NCBI GenBank assembly: GCA_963575745.1
Contig: CAUYUJ010019914.1
Location: 80,001 to 144,000 of the forward strand
DNA: 64,000 nt
Direction: 5' to 3'
Source of the DNA: Prorocentrum cordatum
Lineage: Eukaryota > Sar > Dinophyceae > Prorocentrales > Prorocentraceae
The notes under the pieces were generated by a model that had not been told where the DNA came from, did no database searches, and was given only the letters and a program-made list of their open reading frames with translations. Positions 28,872 to 38,551 of the stretch are shown in pieces (the first letter of the stretch is position 1; the number at the start of each line of letters is the position of its first letter). The translations under genes and the position numbers were made by a program.

Positions 28872-31775
28872 ATGACGCAGGACTGGAAGCACCAGCGCGC
28901 CTGGGAGCAGGCGACTGGGAGCAGCCACACTTCTCGTGGTCATCCCGTCGGAGCTCAGCCATGGCCGTGGAGGTCGGGATCTCAGACGCGAAGACGCAGG
29001 ACGTACGGGAAGAACGACGACCAGAGCTGGCAGCAGGACCGCGACGGCCACGACCAGTACGACGGCAACGCAAGCACCCGTCACAACAGCCACTGCCAGC
29101 AGCAAGACGCCAAGGACGAGCATGCTCACCACTTCACCCACCACGGCGAAGACACCCACAAGAAAGGTTCACGGGCTCGCTCCACACATCGCACAACGAC
29201 ACGGACGCAGAGCAGGAAGCACTACGGCGCGCACAACTTCTTCGACGGCTTCCAGTTCTCCAAGAAGCAGCGCGAGATCCTCGACCAGGTCCTCCCTGCC
29301 GACGACGTGCGCATGCAGTCCCACGAGAGCTTCTCCACGCCCCCGCTGGAGGAGGACATGCGCCGCCTTTGGGTGACAACCAAGCGCGGACGCATCGCTC
29401 GGTTGGCAGACCAAGCTCAGGGCGCACGCGCCGTCGGCGTCGACGATGCCAAGATCGTCGCAGAGCTGTCTGTCAACAAGGCAATGCTCCTCCTCACGTT
29501 GTCTCCCGACGAGCGGGTGCACTACTACCGCCGATGCATCGACACCACGGTCAGGCGAAAGAATGCGCTCAAGGACGACATCAGGAAGATGCAGACCGAG
29601 CTCGACAACACGGAGGGCAGCTTGAGGATACTACGGGCTCTACTACAGGAGTCGAAGTTTAAGAGGGACGACGCCACACCCGACCTCGAGTACGACGACT
29701 TCTACAGCGACAACGACGAGAGCGAGAAGGACCACCACAACAGGCGCAGGACTCGGACACAGACACCTCACCCACGACAGCGCGAAGATCATCGACCCCA
29801 GCAGTACGCAGCACCAGCAGCAGCACCACTTCGACAGCAGGACGACCCACACCAAAAAGGTCACAAAGAGCTGCTCGCGATGATCACGGACCTCTCCAAA
29901 AAGGTGGACCAGCAGCGACAACACACGGGACTCCATCAGCACCACCTAGCTCACCTCCACCAACAAGCTGATCTCCGACAATCCGAGCACCGCGAACAGT
30001 TGCAGGAGGAGTTTGCGCGCATGGAAGCACACACGTCTCAGAAGGCCTTCAACGAGCTTCATCTCGAACTACAGCACCACGAGCAACGACTCCAGCGCCG
30101 CTTCCAGGAGGAGATAGACGAGATCAACGTGCGCAACCGCCACCTAGAACATCAGCAAGCACAACGGTTCCTACGACAGTCCGAACAACGATGTCAGGAA
30201 GATGAAGCTGAACAGGCACATCGCATGAAGACCGAGCTCGAACAGCACCAACTACTTCACGACGCCGCACGCGGTCACCTTGCACGGCGGGAAGCAGTAC
30301 AGCAACACGAACTACGGGAGGCTAAGCCATATTGGCTCCAGCATCTAATTCGTGAATCCGAGCACCGCCTTCAACAGGAGGAAGCTCAGTGCGCTCACAA
30401 CCTCCTACTTCAGCACGAGATGAGAGGGCAGCAACAAGAAGACGCACTACGACTGGCTCAGCAACGACAGCTTCATGAAATCAACTGCAGGGCTCATGCG
30501 GAATCATCGGCACTCATGCAAGCCAAAGAGAAGATCCTCGAGGAGTACGGTGAACTGCGGGCGCAACAACACGAAGCAGCCACGATTCGCACCGAGCACC
30601 AGCACGAGCGAGCCCGACTCCAAGGCGAACGTGCCAACCTACACCTCACCGAGCAGCAGCTCCACGACAGGTACATCAACCACTTGGCGACGACCGAGGA
30701 GATGCGAATAAAGGAAAGGGAGGAAATGCAACGTGAGTTTCGACAAGCCGAGCTTCTTCATGACCCTCTTGATCTTGAACTGTTGCAAGAATTGAACACG
30801 AGATTCAGCGAGAGAGACGAGGAGGAGAACAGACAGCAGGCGTTAGCCGACTCAGAGGAGAAGCGCATCCACCGCGAGATCGAAGGCGCCCTCACCGCGA
30901 TCATCCCAGGCCCCTACGAGCTGCCTCACCCACACGCCGACATCTACCTCGAGCAGCTACGACAGATGAGCTCTCCACCGAACGCAGCTCATTCCACGTC
31001 CAACTCAGACGCATGGAGCTTACGAGACCTCGGCTTTGCAGCCGCACCACCCACCTCACCACCCGCCCCGAACCCCGACCACACCCACGACAGAACGCCC
31101 ACACACCCTCCAGCCAGTATCGCCCCACTCAGCGATGCCGACCACGACAAGCCCTCTGAAGCACACCACGGCGATACACAAGCATACCAATCGAGCTCTC
31201 CGAGATCTTCGTGCTCTCCCACGCCCATCGCCGACGACGGCTACCTCTCTCAGCACGACGACGGACAGTCTACGCCCATTCCTGACCTTCATCACGACTC
31301 CGACCTCGAAGGCACCGACACCCCCATCCCAGCTGCGCAGGCCACTCCCCCCACCCCACACATCATCTTCCCCGAAGTACGTGCCATGTCCGCCCCCCCC
31401 GACAAGAGATCGACACCCGATGACCAACAGCGATCCACGCCCCTTACCACAATTCTCATCGATCTCAGCGACGACGAGCACGAAGTACCCACCACGCCCA
31501 AGACTCGACCGATCACCAGCATCACCCCAACCCAAGCCTACAGCCCCATCATCCCTCCACCCAGATTCCATATGGGAACGCCCGACAGGGCCCATTCAGC
31601 GCCACCATCACGAACCCGATCGGCCCTCAAGAGACAGGACTCCACATCACGACCACCGCGGAAGGTCCGTATCCACGACAGCGGTGACGGCTTCGTGGAC
31701 ATATCCGACCGCGTCCCTCTCCGTGCCGATCCCGACGATGAAGGATCGGACACCGCGCTGCGTCCAAAAAACTAG
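28872..31775 (+). CDS. LINE ORF1, coiled-coil gag-like protein
   Basis: 967 codons from an ATG in AAGATGA context to TAG at 31773-31775. Residues 1-110 are basic and rich in His, Gln and Arg. Residues about 115-265 hold a more globular part with FDGFQFSKKQREILDQVLP and a helical stretch ending near LRILRALLQESK. Residues 330-690 are a very long Glu/Gln/His-rich coiled coil. From about 700 to the end the chain is Pro/Ser/Thr-rich and probably disordered. I find no CCHC knuckle or RRM. By analogy with LINE ORF1 proteins it should bind the element RNA and assemble into particles; that is inference. The frame remains open upstream, so the real start could be earlier. The last codons, AAA AAC before TAG, form a frameshift site. 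Confidence 0.8.
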   Translation: MTQDWKHQRAWEQATGSSHTSRGHPVGAQPWPWRSGSQTRRRRTYGKNDDQSWQQDRDGHDQYDGNASTRHNSHCQQQDAKDEHAHHFTHHGEDTHKKGSRARSTHRTTTRTQSRKHYGAHNFFDGFQFSKKQREILDQVLPADDVRMQSHESFSTPPLEEDMRRLWVTTKRGRIARLADQAQGARAVGVDDAKIVAELSVNKAMLLLTLSPDERVHYYRRCIDTTVRRKNALKDDIRKMQTELDNTEGSLRILRALLQESKFKRDDATPDLEYDDFYSDNDESEKDHHNRRRTRTQTPHPRQREDHRPQQYAAPAAAPLRQQDDPHQKGHKELLAMITDLSKKVDQQRQHTGLHQHHLAHLHQQADLRQSEHREQLQEEFARMEAHTSQKAFNELHLELQHHEQRLQRRFQEEIDEINVRNRHLEHQQAQRFLRQSEQRCQEDEAEQAHRMKTELEQHQLLHDAARGHLARREAVQQHELREAKPYWLQHLIRESEHRLQQEEAQCAHNLLLQHEMRGQQQEDALRLAQQRQLHEINCRAHAESSALMQAKEKILEEYGELRAQQHEAATIRTEHQHERARLQGERANLHLTEQQLHDRYINHLATTEEMRIKEREEMQREFRQAELLHDPLDLELLQELNTRFSERDEEENRQQALADSEEKRIHREIEGALTAIIPGPYELPHPHADIYLEQLRQMSSPPNAAHSTSNSDAWSLRDLGFAAAPPTSPPAPNPDHTHDRTPTHPPASIAPLSDADHDKPSEAHHGDTQAYQSSSPRSSCSPTPIADDGYLSQHDDGQSTPIPDLHHDSDLEGTDTPIPAAQATPPTPHIIFPEVRAMSAPPDKRSTPDDQQRSTPLTTILIDLSDDEHEVPTTPKTRPITSITPTQAYSPIIPPPRFHMGTPDRAHSAPPSRTRSALKRQDSTSRPPRKVRIHDSGDGFVDISDRVPLRADPDDEGSDTALRPKN

Positions 31776-31835
31776 ATACGAACGACCCCGATGAGGGCGC
31801 TCTGGCTCATCGGACCCGTCGAAAAAGACCAGAGC
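31766..31835 (+). promoter_or_regulatory. -1 ribosomal frameshift signal: AAAAAAC plus pseudoknot
   Basis: In the ORF1 frame the last codons read CCA AAA AAC TAG, giving the heptamer A AAA AAC at 31766-31772, a canonical X XXY YYZ site. A -1 slip continues with CTA at 31772, exactly the ORF2 frame. Downstream, CCGATGAG (31788-31795) pairs perfectly with CTCATCGG (31806-31813). The loop bases GCTCTGG (31799-31805) pair perfectly with CCAGAGC (31829-31835). This makes an H-type pseudoknot with a 3-nt first loop, no gap between the stems, and a 15-nt second loop. The spacer from heptamer to stem is 15 nt, longer than the usual 5-9; an extra CGAC/GTCG helix (31783-31786 with 31818-31821) could shorten it to 10. 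Confidence 0.8.
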
Positions 31836-34800
31836 AACAGGCCCCTGGTCGGCCTCAAGCGACCATACGTAATTATCGGCCCAGCGCCACACAGCATCAC
31901 AATGTCACAGACGCAGCAACGAACCTTGCGACCCCTGCGGTGCAGGTAACTTGCAGCTTCAGACACGCACACCCACCCCGCCTTCCACTAGGGAAGCCTA
32001 CGACGACTGACCTCGACAGGCTGACACCCGCTTTGGGGACTGCGGATCAGCACCGAGCGCCAGGCAACATAGACAGCCGACTCTGCCACCATCCCTCCGC
32101 GACAGCAGACTCCACTGGCTTGCAGACAGCAACCAACCTGACGACCCAGGGGGTGCAGGTGACTTGCACTTCTGACAGCCACCTTCCGACACACACCACC
32201 AGTCCACGCGCACTGACTCCTGCTTTGGGGATAGCAGATCAGACCCGACGGACAACGGCAGAAGTTTCACCTGCTTCACACTACCAGCACGACGCAACCG
32301 TTGGACCACCAACAACTACCCACCATAGGCGCTACCCGACCGAAGAGTGGGAAATCTACTCGAGCGGGTCGCGCCCCCACCCAAGCTCGACTGCCATACT
32401 GGGGAGGGTCCCCCCAGATGGCACCTCGCGCAGGTCGACACCTCCACGAGCGCCACCTGGCTCCTATGCCGCCACCTCCGACACTTCGCCAAGGCACGAC
32501 CTACCTCGCTCCATCATCTCTGAGAGCACTCAGCGTGTCACGCCGACCACACCAAGGGCGAGGCCAGGCGACGAGACGAATTGGTTACATACACCACCCC
32601 GACTCGAGCGACCCAAGCCCGACCTAAGGACAAGGGCGACTAGCCATTTTGGCTCGCAGGCGCCCGACCTGCACGACGTCACGGTCACCACAACTAGCCA
32701 TGTTGGCTCTATGCATGCACGGAAATTCAACGGCTCCGACGTCCACAACGAGACGCCCGAGTACCACAGCGCGATCACGATAGACTACTTCCCTGGGATC
32801 GAGGATACCTTCCTCGATAACAGCAGCGAGATGGATAGCGGCAACTTCCACCTCGATGACGACGCCATTCGCACGCGGCTTCTGGCACGAGTCCGACGGC
32901 AGCAGCGACGGCGACTAACAGCACAGCAGACATCTACGCACACCACGACCCACAATCGATTCCAAGCCCTGCAACCCAGCCCACCGCCACCCTCAGCAAG
33001 ACATACCACCACGCTTCCGACACAGCAGCCCACCGGCCATCCACCAGTAGTCCTGACAGCATCCCAGGGCGCTGGACATGGCACAGCAGCACCCGACAGA
33101 GACTGCCACGTGGCCACAGGTGAAAGGCGTCAACGACAAAAGACAGCCATGCACCCTTTTCGATGCCCAGCAGGAGTTTCTGCAACAACGCACAACGGAC
33201 AAGCTGCACACAGACGACAGCAGAAGGCGACAGCAATGTTACCGTTTCGAGTACAGCGACCACCCAATCCCAGCGCCGACAAGCAGCCCCAACAACCGCA
33301 ACCATCTTACCACGAGGCCAATCTCGACATCACAAGATATCACGGCCTGCAACCACCAGGCGACTGCACATGCGACCTAGGGGACACCAGAGGACTGATC
33401 AGACGAATACGGGCCACGACCGCCCCCTTTCTCAACGCCAACATCGAAGGTGATGACCTGCACCCAGCAGCAACATATGCGCTCAACAATACGACGAAAG
33501 GCAACAATGCCCACAGCGCAAAGCACATCTTCACTGACGCTTCCCACAACGCACGGAGACCAGACTGCTGCTCATGGGCATTCTTGGTACTACAAGAAGG
33601 TGGTGAACACGACCAACGCACGTTCAGAGGAGCCTTCAGCAGCATCGTCAGCAAGAGCCACAACATGAAGTTGAATGACCGCAGCACCACCAACACCACA
33701 GGCGAGATCATGGCCATCGTGCAGGCTCTCATGTGGTCCATCGCCGTCGCCGAGCCGCAACCTATCTGTATCCACACCGACTGCGAGACGGCCATCAACA
33801 TATGCATGGGACGCGCCACAGCATCAGCAGACGAACATCTTGCGAGATTCATGAAGGTCATCTTCGACACACTCAAGAACGAAAACGACATCACCTTGCA
33901 TCACGTCCCGAGTCACGAAGGCATGCCGTGGAACGAGCTCGCCGACGGAATCTCAAAGAGGACACGCAAGCGCTACGAGAGAGGCCACGACTACGACACC
34001 ATCCCGCACAACTTCAGAGACATCATTGCGGACACAAAGTACTACCAATGGGAGTCGATCCTCCAGCCTGATCATCCCGATCGAGCAGCTTACCCACTAC
34101 GCGAAGGTGCCACCTTACGCTTTGGATTACCAACTCGGAATGCTAGTGTTCGACACCTCATGGCGCCTAAGACGGTCTCTGCCAAAGAAACCAAGATCGA
34201 GCTCTCCATTGCAACCTACAACGCCGAGAGTGTCAGAGAGTCCGACGCTCAGCAGCAGAAGAAGTTCACAAAGGCAGCTCGGCTTGCACACCAGTGGCGG
34301 GGACCCTTGCTTCGACGACAATTTCAAGAAAAGCGACTCCACATCATCGGCATTCAGGAGGCGCGCAACGAACGACGTACAACAACTGGGAATGGATACT
34401 TCATCATCAGCAGCCCGCACGACCACTACAACGCTGGATGTGAGCTATGGATCAACGTGGAGGAGCCCTACGCCTACAACAAGGACGGCCCACAGCACTT
34501 CGAGCCCAGACACTGCCACGTTCTCACCAGTGAGCCAAGGATCCTCATCGTCAAAGTCACTACGGACTGCATCAATACCACCATTTGTGTATTTCATGCT
34601 CCTCACAGCAAGAAAGGTCCTCAAGAACGACAAGACTTTTGGCAGCGACTACAGAAGCTCGTACAACAGCACAGACCCAACCTCATGCTCGCCGACGCCA
34701 ACGGCCGACTTGGAAGCGTGCAGTCGACATCTGTTGGACCTGCTGGACTCTCCCAGACCGAGGACAGCAACGGCAAGGAACTTCACGAGATAGCAGCCGC

Positions 34801-37800
34801 AGGGCACTACGTCATCGCCAACACCGTGATCTCCAACGGCGACGAGCACCACACGTGGACAGACGCATATGGGCACAAGCATCGCATCGACTACATCATC
34901 GCGGACGATACGCTCATCAGCCACATCACCGACGTCAAGACATTGGCCGACATTGAGACCATGAAGAAACACCGACAAGGGCAGCATCACCGCGAGGATC
35001 ACCTGCCAGTTACAGCTCGAGCCTGCTGGACCGTGCGGCACACTGCGCCAAAGCAGCTCTTCCCGAAGATCGACAAGCACCAGCTCAATGACGAGAAGGC
35101 CGTCGAGACCTTCAAGATGCACCTGGACGCTACTGTCTTACCGTCATGGGGGACGGACTACGATGAGCACATCCACCAGTACATGCTGACCATCATGGAC
35201 GCAGCGACCTCAGCGTTCAAAAGAAGCGGGAAGAAGAAATACCAGGAGTACATCTCAGAGACCACGCTCGACTTTGTCCTCAGCCGACGGAAGTTCATGA
35301 AGCTCCTCCGTAAGGCAACAACACATGGAGCGACAGCTAGCACGACAAAGCGCAGAATCCAAAGGCTCATCAACGACATCCACAACGACCCGACCCTTCA
35401 GATGACTCCCGAGGCGATCCACACTACTTACTGCGAGACTTACATGCTCAACTACGCTGCAGCGAATTTCCCTTACAACCCTGACTATCATGGGTTTTTA
35501 CAACACGTACGGCACTGGATCGACGCCACGAGAAAAGTAATCGTCAAGATGACCGACAGGGACTACGACGCGTTCTTGGAAGAGCAAGCACAAAAGGCAA
35601 TGGATGCAAAGCGCACTGGCGACACGTACACCGAGTGGAAGTACACCAAGAAGCTCCTGCTATTCGGCGGCCGCAAGAGACGTAAGCGGCAAGCATACCC
35701 CATGATGAACGCAGCAGACGGCACTGTCCTCGATAGCTCCACGAGCAAGGCCGACGCAGCCACACGCCACTTCGGACACAACGAAGCAGCCGACATCCTC
35801 TCCGCTCAGGACGTGGTTGACAGATACAACGCCAAGGAGGACAGGACCGACCCAGCTCAGCCCAGGAGAACGCGCCACGTCAACAACTTCGCCAGCATCT
35901 ACGAGCTCACCGACATCCTTCACAAAGCGAGACCTCACCGCGCACCAGGACCAGATCGTGTATCCGACGACTTCTCCAAGATCGCCCCACGGCAGATGGC
36001 CCGACACATGCATCCGATCATCACCAAAGCGGCGCTCTTCTGCAGGGAGGGCGTAGCTCTCAAGGGGTCCAGGATGACGTACTTCTGGAAGGGCAAAGGC
36101 AGCGAGGAGGACCTGAACAACCAACGGTCAATCACGTTAGCCAACACCGTCATCAAGCACCACTACAGATACATCAGACAATGCATGAAGGACCTCATCC
36201 CCACGATGCTCTTCTCCACTCAGACGGGAGGCCGACACCACTACAGCACGGACATCAACCACATGACGATGCGGCTCCTATCCAACACCGCCTACCACTT
36301 GAAGCACGACATGGTCATCATCATGATAGACTTGAAAGCAGCCTTCCACAAGGTAGTCAACCAGCTCGTGTACAACTTCACCCAGACCAAGGAGCAGCTG
36401 GACGACCTTCTCGCCCACATCGACATCCCCCATGTCATGCTTCCCGCGATTGAGGCCCTCATGACCGACAACGGCATTGTCAACCAACACGTGGACAACC
36501 AACACATTGTCGACATGCTCACAGAGGCACACACTGGGACTTGGTTCTATATCGACGACCAGTGCAGCTACGCAGCACCACGACTTGGTACACGCCCTGG
36601 CGTACCAACAGCCGACTTCACATTCAACATGCTCATGGCGGACGTCACGCGAGACTACCACGACCACGCCGTCGAGGATGGAGCGACTTTCGACATACCG
36701 CATGCCCCACCACGTCTCCGAGCTTGCGACCACAACGCCACACTGTCCTCTACATCCTTCGTAGATGACGTCAAGGCGGCTGCATCCACGGCAGACGGCA
36801 CCATGATCCATGCACTCATCACCAAGATGTGGGGACATCTCATACGCGCGACACTGCGAAGAGGCCTCCCGATCAACACCAAGAAGTCCAGCTTCATCGT
36901 CTACCCCAACACCGTCGCAGGCAAAAGAGCTACACGGACCATGATACGGGACAACCACAGCATCACCGACATGGGGCTCTGCGTCACCATCGCTAGAAGC
37001 ACCAAGCTGCTGGGCGCGATGTTCAACGACAGGAACGACATGGGCCAGGAGACGGCAGCACGCACCATCGCGCTACGCGAGACAACAGGCCCACTCCGAC
37101 GCACCTTGTTCCAACGACAAGCCATCTCCATCCAGACTAAGATCCACTACCTCGAGTCATTCGGCTATTCAAGACTGCTATTTAACGCGGGGACATGGCT
37201 CATCACAACAGCGCGGGACTACCACAGGATCAACACAGCCTACGTCACTGCGGCTCGACAGGCAATAGGAATTACGCACAAGGCCATGAAGGACAAGCAC
37301 ATCACCAACGAGCAGATACTGGCACGTGCTCAACTACCGAACCTCGAAGACCGACTACGATGGCTACGACTGCGAGAACTTTTGCGACTCATAAAAGGAT
37401 GCCCGTACGAAACGCAGGCACTCATTGACTACGACATCGAAGCCAACGGCACCTGGACGCAAACCATCAACAACGACATCCACACATGCCGACAGCACTG
37501 CGACGGCACCCGCATCACCACCGCACCCAAGGACATCATCGACTTCATCAAGGCTGCACGCAACGACATGCACACGGTCAAGTCTTTTATTACGAGCACC
37601 TACAAGCGCGCACAAGACTCATCCTCCGACCGAGCAGCGCAGGACCAGCTGCGGGCAGACCTATCGCTAACGGCAACAGCACTGGGAGTGCCGCCACTAC
37701 CCCGACAAGCAGGAACCACGACACCAGCACCAGCCAGAGTTATGTGTTACCATTGCGGTGCTACATTCAAGACCAAAGCAGCACACAACAAGCATGTCTA

Positions 37801-38551
37801 CGCCGTCCACCAGGACAAGCACACCATAGACAACTACATCGTCGGCGACACCTGCCAGGTATGCTTGAAGTACTTCTACACCGCGAACAGACTTACCAAA
37901 CACGTCAAGTCGTCACACCAGTGTGCAGCCACACTGATGCAGTTCGGAGCGAAGCCGCCAACAGAAGACATCGACGCGCACAAGGAGGAGACCCGACGCG
38001 TACGACGATCCAACCGACACGCTGGGCTTCCAGAAGACTACGCCGAGCGGCCACCCATCCAGCTACATGGGCCAGCACTGGGACCACCAACCCACGCCGA
38101 CCACGACCACCGACCAATACCAGCCCAAATACCCACCGACGCACCCACCACACAAGACAGCGGACCCAACCGAGCAGACACGGGGATGACCGACATCACA
38201 GGAAAGCCCAGCATCGTACTGCTCTTCACCGCCAACCACGACCACACCAGCGCGGTGACCGACGCCCTCCAAGCCACCGCAGACAGACACAGCATCTCCA
38301 TCGAACTCCACCACCTGCCAACCATGCACCCACCCCAACCTGACCCAACGGCTTCGACATGGCCACGACACCATACGACCACGCTGCCTTCTGCATCATC
38401 GACGCCGACCTCACGACCTTCGACCGCGACCTCAACCTCAGGACGCAAGAGGCACCTTGGGGACGACTGGATCTCACACCCACGCAGCACAGAGCGGTAC
38501 GACAAGACAACGACAGCATGCGGCACGTCTTACGGACCGCACAGCGGATGA
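31772..38551 (+). CDS. LINE ORF2 polyprotein: RNase H, EEP endonuclease, RT, C2H2 fingers
   Basis: The frame is open 31742-38551 and its first ATG is only at 32711, so entry by frameshift from ORF1 is favoured (a 3226-residue fusion). RNase H: FTDAS with Asp at 33536, GEIMA Glu 33704, HTDCE Asp 33779, SHEG His 33914 and NELAD Asp 33944, all present. EEP endonuclease: YNAES, QEAR Glu 34358, DANGR Asp 34694, RIDY Asp 34889, EDHLP His 35000. RT: KARPHRAPGPDRV, RSITLANTVIKHHYRYIR, motif A IDLKAAFHKV (Asp 36329), motif B GTRPGVPTADF, motif C FVDD (36761-36769), STKLLGAMF. Two fingers C-x2-C-x12-H-x4-H lie at 37745-37920. RNase H before EEP is odd, as LINEs normally carry it after RT. All catalytic residues are intact, so an active enzyme is plausible. 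The protein would nick DNA, prime and copy its RNA in the nucleus. Confidence 0.88.
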   Translation, partial: LDTNDPDEGALAHRTRRKRPEQQAPGRPQATIRNYRPSATQHHNVTDAATNLATPAVQVTCSFRHAHPPRLPLGKPTTTDLDRLTPALGTADQHRAPGNIDSRLCHHPSATADSTGLQTATNLTTQGVQVTCTSDSHLPTHTTSPRALTPALGIADQTRRTTAEVSPASHYQHDATVGPPTTTHHRRYPTEEWEIYSSGSRPHPSSTAILGRVPPDGTSRRSTPPRAPPGSYAATSDTSPRHDLPRSIISESTQRVTPTTPRARPGDETNWLHTPPRLERPKPDLRTRATSHFGSQAPDLHDVTVTTTSHVGSMHARKFNGSDVHNETPEYHSAITIDYFPGIEDTFLDNSSEMDSGNFHLDDDAIRTRLLARVRRQQRRRLTAQQTSTHTTTHNRFQALQPSPPPPSARHTTTLPTQQPTGHPPVVLTASQGAGHGTAAPDRDCHVATGERRQRQKTAMHPFRCPAGVSATTHNGQAAHRRQQKATAMLPFRVQRPPNPSADKQPQQPQPSYHEANLDITRYHGLQPPGDCTCDLGDTRGLIRRIRATTAPFLNANIEGDDLHPAATYALNNTTKGNNAHSAKHIFTDASHNARRPDCCSWAFLVLQEGGEHDQRTFRGAFSSIVSKSHNMKLNDRSTTNTTGEIMAIVQALMWSIAVAEPQPICIHTDCETAINICMGRATASADEHLARFMKVIFDTLKNENDITLHHVPSHEGMPWNELADGISKRTRKRYERGHDYDTIPHNFRDIIADTKYYQWESILQPDHPDRAAYPLREGATLRFGLPTRNASVRHLMAPKTVSAKETKIELSIATYNAESVRESDAQQQKKFTKAARLAHQWRGPLLRRQFQEKRLHIIGIQEARNERRTTTGNGYFIISSPHDHYNAGCELWINVEEPYAYNKDGPQHFEPRHCHVLTSEPRILIVKVTTDCINTTICVFHAPHSKKGPQERQDFWQRLQKLVQQHRPNLMLADANGRLGSVQSTSVGPAGLSQTEDSNGKELHEIAAAGHYVIANTVISNGDEHHTWTDAYGHKHRIDYIIADDTLISHITDVKTLADIETMKKHRQGQHHREDHLPVTARACWTVRHTAPKQLFPKIDKHQLNDEKAVETFKMHLDATVLPSWGTDYDEHIHQYMLTIMDAATSAFKRSGKKKYQEYISETTLDFVLSRRKFMKLLRKATTHGATASTTKRRIQRLINDIHNDPTLQMTPEAIHTTYCETYMLNYAAANFPYNPDYHGFLQHVRHWIDATRKVIVKMTDRDYDAFLEEQAQKAMDAKRTGDTYTEWKYTKKLLLFGGRKRRKRQAYPMMNAADGTVLDSSTSKADAATRHFGHNEAADILSAQDVVDRYNAKEDRTDPAQPRRTRHVNNFASIYELTDILHKARPHRAPGPDRVSDDFSKIAPRQMARHMHPIITKAALFCREGVALKGSRMTYFWKGKGSEEDLNNQRSITLANTVIKHHYRYIRQCMKDLIPTMLFSTQTGGRHHYSTDINHMTMRLLSNTAYHLKHDMVIIMIDLKAAFHKVVNQLVYNFTQTKEQLDDLLAHIDIPHVMLPAIEALMTDNGIVNQHVDNQHIVDMLTEAHTGTWFYIDDQCSYAAPRLGTRPGVPTADFTFNMLMADVTRDYHDHAVEDGATFDIPHAPPRLRACDHNATLSSTSFVDDVKAAASTADGTMIHALITKMWGHLIRATLRRGLPINTKKSSFIVYPNTVAGKRATRTMIRDNHSITDMGLCVTIARSTKLLGAMFNDRNDMGQETAARTIALRETTGPLRRTLFQRQAISIQTKIHYLESFGYSRLLFNAGTWLITTARDYHRINTAYVTAARQAIGITHKAMKDKHITNEQILARAQLPNLEDRLRWLRLRELLRLIKGCPYETQALIDYDIEANGTWTQTINNDIHTCRQHCDGTRITTAPKDIIDFIKAARNDMHTVKSFITSTYKRAQDSSSDRAAQDQLRADLSLTATALGVPPLPRQAGTTTPAPARVMCYHCGATFKTKAAHNKHVYAVHQDKHTIDNYIVGDTCQVCLKYFYTANRLTKHVKSSHQCAATLMQFGAKPPTEDIDAHKEETRRVRRSNRHAGLPEDYAERPPIQLHGPALGPPTHADHDHRPIPAQIPTDAPTTQDSGPNRADTGMTDITGKPSIVLLFTANHDHTSAVTDALQATADRHSISIELHHLPTMHPPQPDPTASTWPRHHTTTLPSASSTPTSRPSTATSTSGRKRHLGDDWISHPRSTERYDKTTTACGTSYGPHSG
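31939..32262 (+). repeat. diverged tandem duplication in the N-terminal part of ORF2
   Basis: GGTGCAGGTAACTTGCA near 31939 and GGTGCAGGTGACTTGCA near 32152 start copies about 213 bp apart. Both later have ACTGACxCCxGCTTTGGGGA and GCxGATCAG. In ORF2 they read VQVTC ... LTPALGTADQ and VQVTC ... LTPALGIADQ. The duplication is in frame and lies in a Pro/Thr-rich linker. Confidence 0.75.
32641..32709 (+). other. two spliced-leader-like 15-mers inside ORF2
   Basis: TAGCCATTTTGGCTC at 32641-32655 is identical to the core of the dinoflagellate spliced leader. TAGCCATGTTGGCTC at 32695-32709 has one change and is followed one base later by ATG (32711), the first ATG of ORF2. They are 54 bp apart and in frame (TSHFGSQ and TSHVGSM). 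Relic leader sequences arise when spliced mRNAs are reverse transcribed and reinserted. An exact 15-base match by chance in this window is unlikely, but the core is partly palindromic, which weakens the case. Confidence 0.5.

Noticed and set aside
30324-30341. A third leader-like sequence (AAGCCATATTGGCTCCAG) within ORF1
   Set aside because: Three mismatches over 18 bases and a partly palindromic core, so chance is likely.
28872-31775. A CCHC zinc knuckle in LINE ORF1
   Set aside because: No C-x2-C-x4-H-x4-C pattern is present; the chain is nearly free of Cys.
38344-38551. Slippery site for ORF2 to ORF3 frameshifting
   Set aside because: No X XXY YYZ heptamer in the correct phase was found in the overlap; reinitiation at ATGATGATGA is a better model.
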